Below are positions 59,500-64,000 of a stretch of DNA of 64,000 nucleotides, in pieces; within the stretch, counting starts at the first letter, position 1, and each line of letters begins with the position of its first letter. The translations under genes and the position numbers were made by a program. The notes under the pieces are model-generated. The model saw only the letters and a list, made by a program, of their open reading frames with translations. It was not told the origin of the DNA and searched no databases. Source of the DNA: Kappaphycus alvarezii (Eukaryota > Rhodophyta > Florideophyceae > Gigartinales > Solieriaceae); the NCBI GenBank assembly GCA_002205965.3, contig NADL03000775.1, positions 682,001-746,000 on the forward strand. Direction: 5' to 3'.

Positions 59500-61658
59500 T
59501 CATTTAGATCTCAAATCAGGCAAGGAAATTCGCTGAAGTTAACCATTTAATTAAACGCGTGGAAATAAACTAACTAGGATTCCCCCAGTAGTGGCGAGCG
59601 AAGCGAGAAGAGCCCAACATGAAAAGCCTGCTTGAAGGCTTTCTATTGTGACCGACCTCTTGGGTTTCATTGTGGGTAAGTCGCATGGAAATGCGGGTCG
59701 TGTAGGGTAAACCGCCCCACCTAGGACAAACCGTGCGAGGCTGTTTCAGACGAGTCGAGTAGCTTGGTAATGCTGCTCTAATTGGTGGTATTTCCCATCA
59801 ATGGATAAATAACGGCTGGAGATCGATAGCGAACAAGTACAGTGAGGAAAAGATGCAAAAAAATTTGACAAAAATCTGAAGCCGTCATGGGGGAAACGGA
59901 TTACGTTGGAATGAAAGGGCGCTATGTGTTTTAAGCATGTTTGGCGTGCACTGGCACGAGTCTTTCTCCACCGTGGGCTGCCGGGGGCCGATTGTGGGTC
60001 CCTGGTGGTTAACGGCTCCCCCCTCGCAGAGTTGAGGCCGGCAGAGGGACGAAGTGATATGATTCGTCTTGAATCACGGACCAAGGAGTCCAGCGCGGAT
60101 GCGAGTCAAATTGTGTGAAAGCCGGTTTGCGCAGTTAATGCGACGTTGCAAAACGATCAGTTTGAGGCGGTATGAGATCGTTGTATCTCAATTAAGATCT
60201 AGAGCATTTCCGCTGGGACCTGAAAGATGGTAGACTAAGCCAGAGTAAGGAAAAGCCAGAAGAAACTCTTGTAAAGGCTTGTTATGGGGGTGCCCGGAAA
60301 ATTGCTCCTCAAACTTGTGTATAGGGGCAAAAGACTAATTGGAACATCTAGTAGCTGGTTCAATCCGAAGTTTGTCTCAGAACAGCGGGTTGGTACGAGT
60401 TATTCTGTGTGGAAAAGCGAATGATTTGCGCATTTTGGGACAGTATGCCTTCTGCCAATTCTCTAACTTTGAATGCGCAGAGGTGTCGCTGCTTAGCTGA
60501 GAGGCACCGGCAAAAACGTCAGACCTATGGGCCACTTTTGGTAAGCAGAGCTGGCGATACGGGATGTACCGTAAGCACGGTTAAGGCGCCCTATTGCTCG
60601 CTTATAGACCCCACAAAAGGCGTTGATTCATTTAGACAACAGGACTGTGGCCCTAGAAATCGGAATCCGCTAAGGAGTGTGTAAGAACTCACCTGCCAAA
60701 TGGATTAGCCCTGAAAATGGATGGCTCTGAAGCAGGGGGCCAACACCGTACCGTCTGGGTGAGAAAGGCCCCATATGAGTAGGATGGCGTGGCGCCTGTA
60801 TCAAAGCACGCGTGCAAACGCGTGTGGAACAGCCGTTAGTGCAGATCTTGGTGGTAATAGCAAGCAATCGATCGATATTCTTGAGGGGCGAAGCGAGGAA
60901 GGGTTCCACGCGAACATTGATTGGACGTGGGTGTGTCGTTACTAAGACGAGTGGCGATTGCTAAGTAGCGGCGAAAAGGAAGCAGGTTGAAAGTCCCGCA
61001 CACGGATATGGACGCGTTGACGCGACTGACAGGGCGAAGACGCTGGGGAGGGCGCTTGGCAGAGTTGTCTTTGCTGTTTGACCAGTTTTTGCGCGAGGTA
61101 TGGAATCCGCTTGTCGGGAGAAACACCCGTGTGTGGGTAGAGCGCAGGGGCTTTTCCGGTGCCCAGCTCGCCGTCGACGGCCCTTGAAAATTTGCCTGCT
61201 GAAAATCTCTGATTTGAAATCCACCCCATGGCGTACCAATCTCCGCATCAGGTCCCCGAGGGGAACAGTCTCTGCTCAGTATGAATAATGCAGGTAAAGG
61301 AAGTAGGCAAATTGGACCCGTAACTTTGGGAAAATGGTTGGCTCTTGTTCTGCGTGGGAGTTGTTGCCGGATTCTGGCACGCGCGGCTGTGCGGCGCTCG
61401 ACGCAGGACCCTGCAAGGGGACCTGTTCTGTGCCACTGAGCCTGTGCGCCGCCAAGTTTGGCGACGCCCACGGCATGCAGCAGACTAAAACTGCAACGCG
61501 TAAAGGGAATCCGACTGTTTCATTAAAAAAAGGACTGCGAGGGCCATTGTCGGTGATAACGCAATGTGATTTATGATCAGTGCTCAGTACGTCAAGGTGA
61601 AGAGATTCAATCAAGCACGAGTAAACAGCGGGAGTAACTATAACTCCCTTAAGGTAGC
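59500..61658 (+). pseudogene. 28S (LSU) rRNA, 3'-truncated and degenerate
   Basis: Starts near GATCTCAAATCAGGCAAGG and carries recognisable conserved blocks in order: AACTAACTAGGATTCCCCCA, AAACTCTTGTAAAGGC, AACTCACCTGCCAAATGGAT, CTGAAAATGGATGGCTCTGA, TGAGAAAGGCCCCATATGAG and finally GCGGGAGTAACTATAACTCC with CTTAAGGTAGC. It then stops: the expected CAAATGCCTCGTCATC is absent and unrelated DNA follows. Many normally invariant positions are changed. The visible part is about 2.16 kb. Confidence 0.82.
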
Positions 61659-62179
61659 GTTGGAAAGGCGAGTGCAAGCTCGCATTTATTTAAAGTGCCC
61701 ACACTTACGTCCCTAAGGATCAGCAGTGAACACTATGATCATATAGTTCGTTCGGGTAATTGAACGAGTTACTAAACCTAGGGAGCAGTGGGGCAGAGTT
61801 AAGGACGAGCTACGGGTGCTTACAGTGCATCCTTTAATGGTTAATGCCACGTTGGTGTGGTATTCCCTTGCCATCCATGATACCCATTTACAGTCGGTTT
61901 ACCGGGCCAAATCCTTAAAAATCTTCTGATTTTGTCTCAGGACCAAATGCGCGTTTTCACGCCATTCTGCTGGACCAAATTCCAGTATATCACTTTCAGC
62001 ATGAGATAGATCTATTCCGAGTCGATCCCAACAACATCAATAGACGTTTGTCGCTTGTTGTCGTTGAATGGGCACCCCTTCTCCTCCAAGTCTCCACTCT
62101 AATCCGTTTTTCTTCTAATCGTTCCTTCTTCCTGAGTTTCCAATATTCAGTGGACTGCATCCCCCCTACCAATACCAAT
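61659..62179. other. Foreign DNA beyond the LSU break
   Basis: About 520 bases from the LSU breakpoint to the protease ORF. It contains GGAAAGGCGAGTGCAAGCTC and pyrimidine-rich stretches (CCTTCTCCTCCAAGTCTCC) before the ATG. It is not LSU sequence and I saw no group I intron core. It may be the 5' region of a mobile element or a rejoined chromosomal segment. Confidence 0.4.
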
Positions 62180-63437
62180 ATGGTTGGGGGCATCAAGCGC
62201 AAGGTGAAGCAGGTCTCTGAGGGGGACCGTCGCTGTCAGTTGGCTTTGGAGCGCATGGCTTCCTTGTGCGCAGAGGAGGAGCGCGAAGCGACGAGTCGCG
62301 CAAGAAACGAATCGAAATCCAAATCGGAGAGAGGCGCGGAAGCTGGGCCGCCAGGATCGAGGTCTGGGAGGCAGCGGCGTGTGTCGCCGGTGGCTGAACA
62401 AGGCGAGGATGGTGCCGTATCCTCGAAAGTAGGTGAGAAGTCGCAGCGCGTTGTAGCTGGCTGTAGTCGGAGAGGAAGTGATTCAGAAGAGATATGGACC
62501 GTACCGCGCTCGGGTGGTCGTGGTAGGGCGGGTCCCAGTTGCGGAGAAAAGGTTATCGAGCTCTAGGCTGGAGAGATAGCGTCGTATCTTCCGTCGAAGA
62601 ATGAGGATACTGCTGTTGTTCGGGCGTTCGTTTGTGGGGACGGGTCGTCGGGAGCGGATGGGGTGGTGTTAGAGAAGGGAAAGTTGTGTGCGTCGCGGAG
62701 CAAGACCAGTCCCCACAACACTTTCTTCCCCTTCAACATACGTTCCATGCAACTCCCTTCTTCTGGGACCGTGGTACAGGAGTTGGGGAGGTCTTCGGTG
62801 TTATCGCCCTGGGTGCGGCCGGAGGATGTGCCCCGATATGGGCCCACAGTTCGCTTCAAGGCCGTCGAGTTGCTCGATGAAGAACTAGTGTCCAAGCGGT
62901 TGATGGAACATATATTGAGCTTCCTGCAAGACCACCCTGGCGTCCGTCTTGTGGTGGCTAGCCCCGGGCCTCGTCCGGAGATTCCTAATGTGCACGTGTT
63001 GTACGTGAAGGGTCACGGCCGAGTATGGAAGGCACAGCACAGTGGCAATTGCCTTCTTGCCGCTGTGACAAACGGGATTGACGTCGTACTCGGGCGCGGT
63101 GCTGCCCGGCAATTCTTCGCTCACGCCCAGGGCGAGGCGTTTGAGGTGCACTCGTGTGAGTAAGGTTCCCAACTTGCTCAACCGATTCCCGGTGAAGTTG
63201 CAGGCCCGCACGCTCCCCAAGGAGATGAGGGTTGGAATGGCTCGTACACCATTCGAAACCTTGGCTTCCGCCCGCCAGGGAGTTTTTATCGCCTTTCTGC
63301 AGGGGCCGTCCGAGCACTGCGTGGTTGTTGATGCCAACCGGCAGCTAATCTGGGACAGCGTCGATCCCTGGCCTCTCCGCTCCTCTACGCGCACGTTAAG
63401 TCTTTGCGGAGGAGATGATGGTATGGAGGGGTTTTGA
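62180..63437 (+). pseudogene. Predicted OTU/papain-like cysteine protease ORF, interrupted
   Basis: From the ATG at 62180 (MVGGIKRKVKQVSEGDRRCQ) runs a charged, Arg/Ser/Glu-rich region of about 130 residues, followed in the same register by a globular part (DVPRYGPTVRFKAVELLDEE, LSFLQDHPGVRLVVASPGP). It ends in a protease-like core: WKAQHSGNCLLAAVTNGIDV with the presumed nucleophile Cys at 63050-63052, then VFIAFLQGPSEHCVVVDANR with His at 63315-63317 and Asn at 63336-63338, and LIWDSVDPWPL. The GNCLxxA phrase and the late His resemble OTU peptidases, which are carried by several retroelement groups as well as by hosts. The frame has at least two interruptions. No reverse transcriptase is visible before the window ends. 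The family call is from motifs only. Confidence 0.5.
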
Positions 63438-64000
63438 TTGGCGCCCGCGAGATTGTGCGCAGTGATTAGTCCCAGCTTGTCTATCTGCGGGTGTCCCGGG
63501 CCCGGTCGTGAAGTGTAGCTTGTTCTCTTTGAATATTGCGTATGTGCGTTCCTGAGTTGTCTTATGCGTTCTGATAAAGTATCCATTGCAGGCCTACCTG
63601 CCCCATACTACCGGGTTTACAGTGTACTGGAAGGTGCTGACAGTGGCTAAGCCCGGCCGTCCTTGTCCAGTACTGTATAGGCTCTGGCTTACTATTTGGC
63701 GTGCCAAAGTCCAAAAAAATACCACTTTCCTTTTACCTGCACATTGCTGTATAGGCCTTGGCACGTTGATTGACCGGGCCAAATTTTAAAATTTCGATCT
63801 TTTTCAAATCTTCCCTGGCACGCCCAAAAATCATGCCAAGGCCGCCACTGGCTGTCTATTTAAGCCAGGCTCTGCTCCCTAAGGAACCGAAATCGACATC
63901 GGTCACGATCAGCCTCCCAGATCCTCGCGAGTCCCTCGGTCGGGTCTGCGTAGCGAGCTTGGTGCGGCGGCTTCGGAGGGCCGTAAGCGAGGGGCCTGTA
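63438..64000. other. Non-coding stretch to window end
   Basis: About 560 bases. Near 63770-63790, GACCGGGCCAAAT echoes TACCGGGCCAAAT near 61897-61909, so the protease segment may be bounded by related sequence. The last 80 bases turn GC-rich (CTTGGTGCGGCGGCTTCGGA), possibly the start of another gene. Confidence 0.35.

Noticed and set aside
61640-62179. Group I intron at the LSU junction
   Set aside because: No recognisable P/Q/R/S core elements, and LSU sequence does not resume within the window.
61895-63790. ACCGGGCCAAAT repeats as LTRs around the protease ORF
   Set aside because: Shared sequence is only about 12-13 bases, too short to define terminal repeats.

Overview
The window is eukaryotic nuclear DNA, most likely from a florideophyte red alga. 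The best clue is the degenerate SSU rRNA gene beginning at 57681: its 5' part reads GGAACTGCGAATGGCTCGGT followed by AAAACAGC, a form I know from red algal 18S rRNA. Host genes are compact and mostly intronless, and they sit close together only in the first 9.6 kb. No bacterial or phage organisation is seen.

Region 1 (1-9850) is the host gene island. It holds the N-terminus of TAF2 (minus strand, running off the left edge), a UBE2T-like ubiquitin-conjugating enzyme, a bHLH transcription factor with a GAF-like domain, an unrecognised three-exon gene (minus), a C1D/Rrp47 exosome cofactor, and a ThiO-type FAD glycine oxidase (minus). Several of these host frames are interrupted only by one-base length changes, mostly in homopolymer runs. 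This looks more like consensus sequence error than gene death. A 14-16 bp perfect palindrome built on GTACTGTACAGTAC recurs in the intergenic regions.

Region 2 (9961-14003) is a 4.04 kb DNA transposon with 12 bp terminal inverted repeats (CCCTAATGCCAG) next to ATAT on both sides. It encodes a piggyBac-like DDE transposase in which a YqaJ-like PD-(D/E)XK nuclease domain appears to sit between the second and third catalytic aspartates, and it ends in a Cys/His cluster. This is my best candidate for an undescribed system.

Region 3 (14008-27195) is repeat-rich and decayed: unrecognised coding debris, a G-rich minisatellite (15860-16480), a broken DIRS-like tyrosine-recombinase retroelement (17250-21447), and about 5 kb of AT-rich sequence with no recognisable gene.

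Region 4 (27196-46101) is three almost identical units of a chromodomain Ty3/Gypsy element sharing four LTRs in tandem. One 5 bp target duplication (AACGC) flanks the whole array. It lies inside, or directly beside, an older and more decayed Gypsy relic (46107-51130).

Region 5 (51131-57680) holds an unrecognised, interrupted minus-strand coding region with poly(A) signals and otherwise featureless sequence leading into rDNA spacer.

Region 6 (57681-64000) is a degenerate rDNA unit (SSU with a large internal deletion, ITS1, 5.8S, ITS2, LSU). The LSU stops at the conserved TTAAGGTAGC site, which is the target region of R2, Pokey and I-PpoI. Beyond it is foreign DNA with an ORF for a predicted OTU/papain-like cysteine protease.
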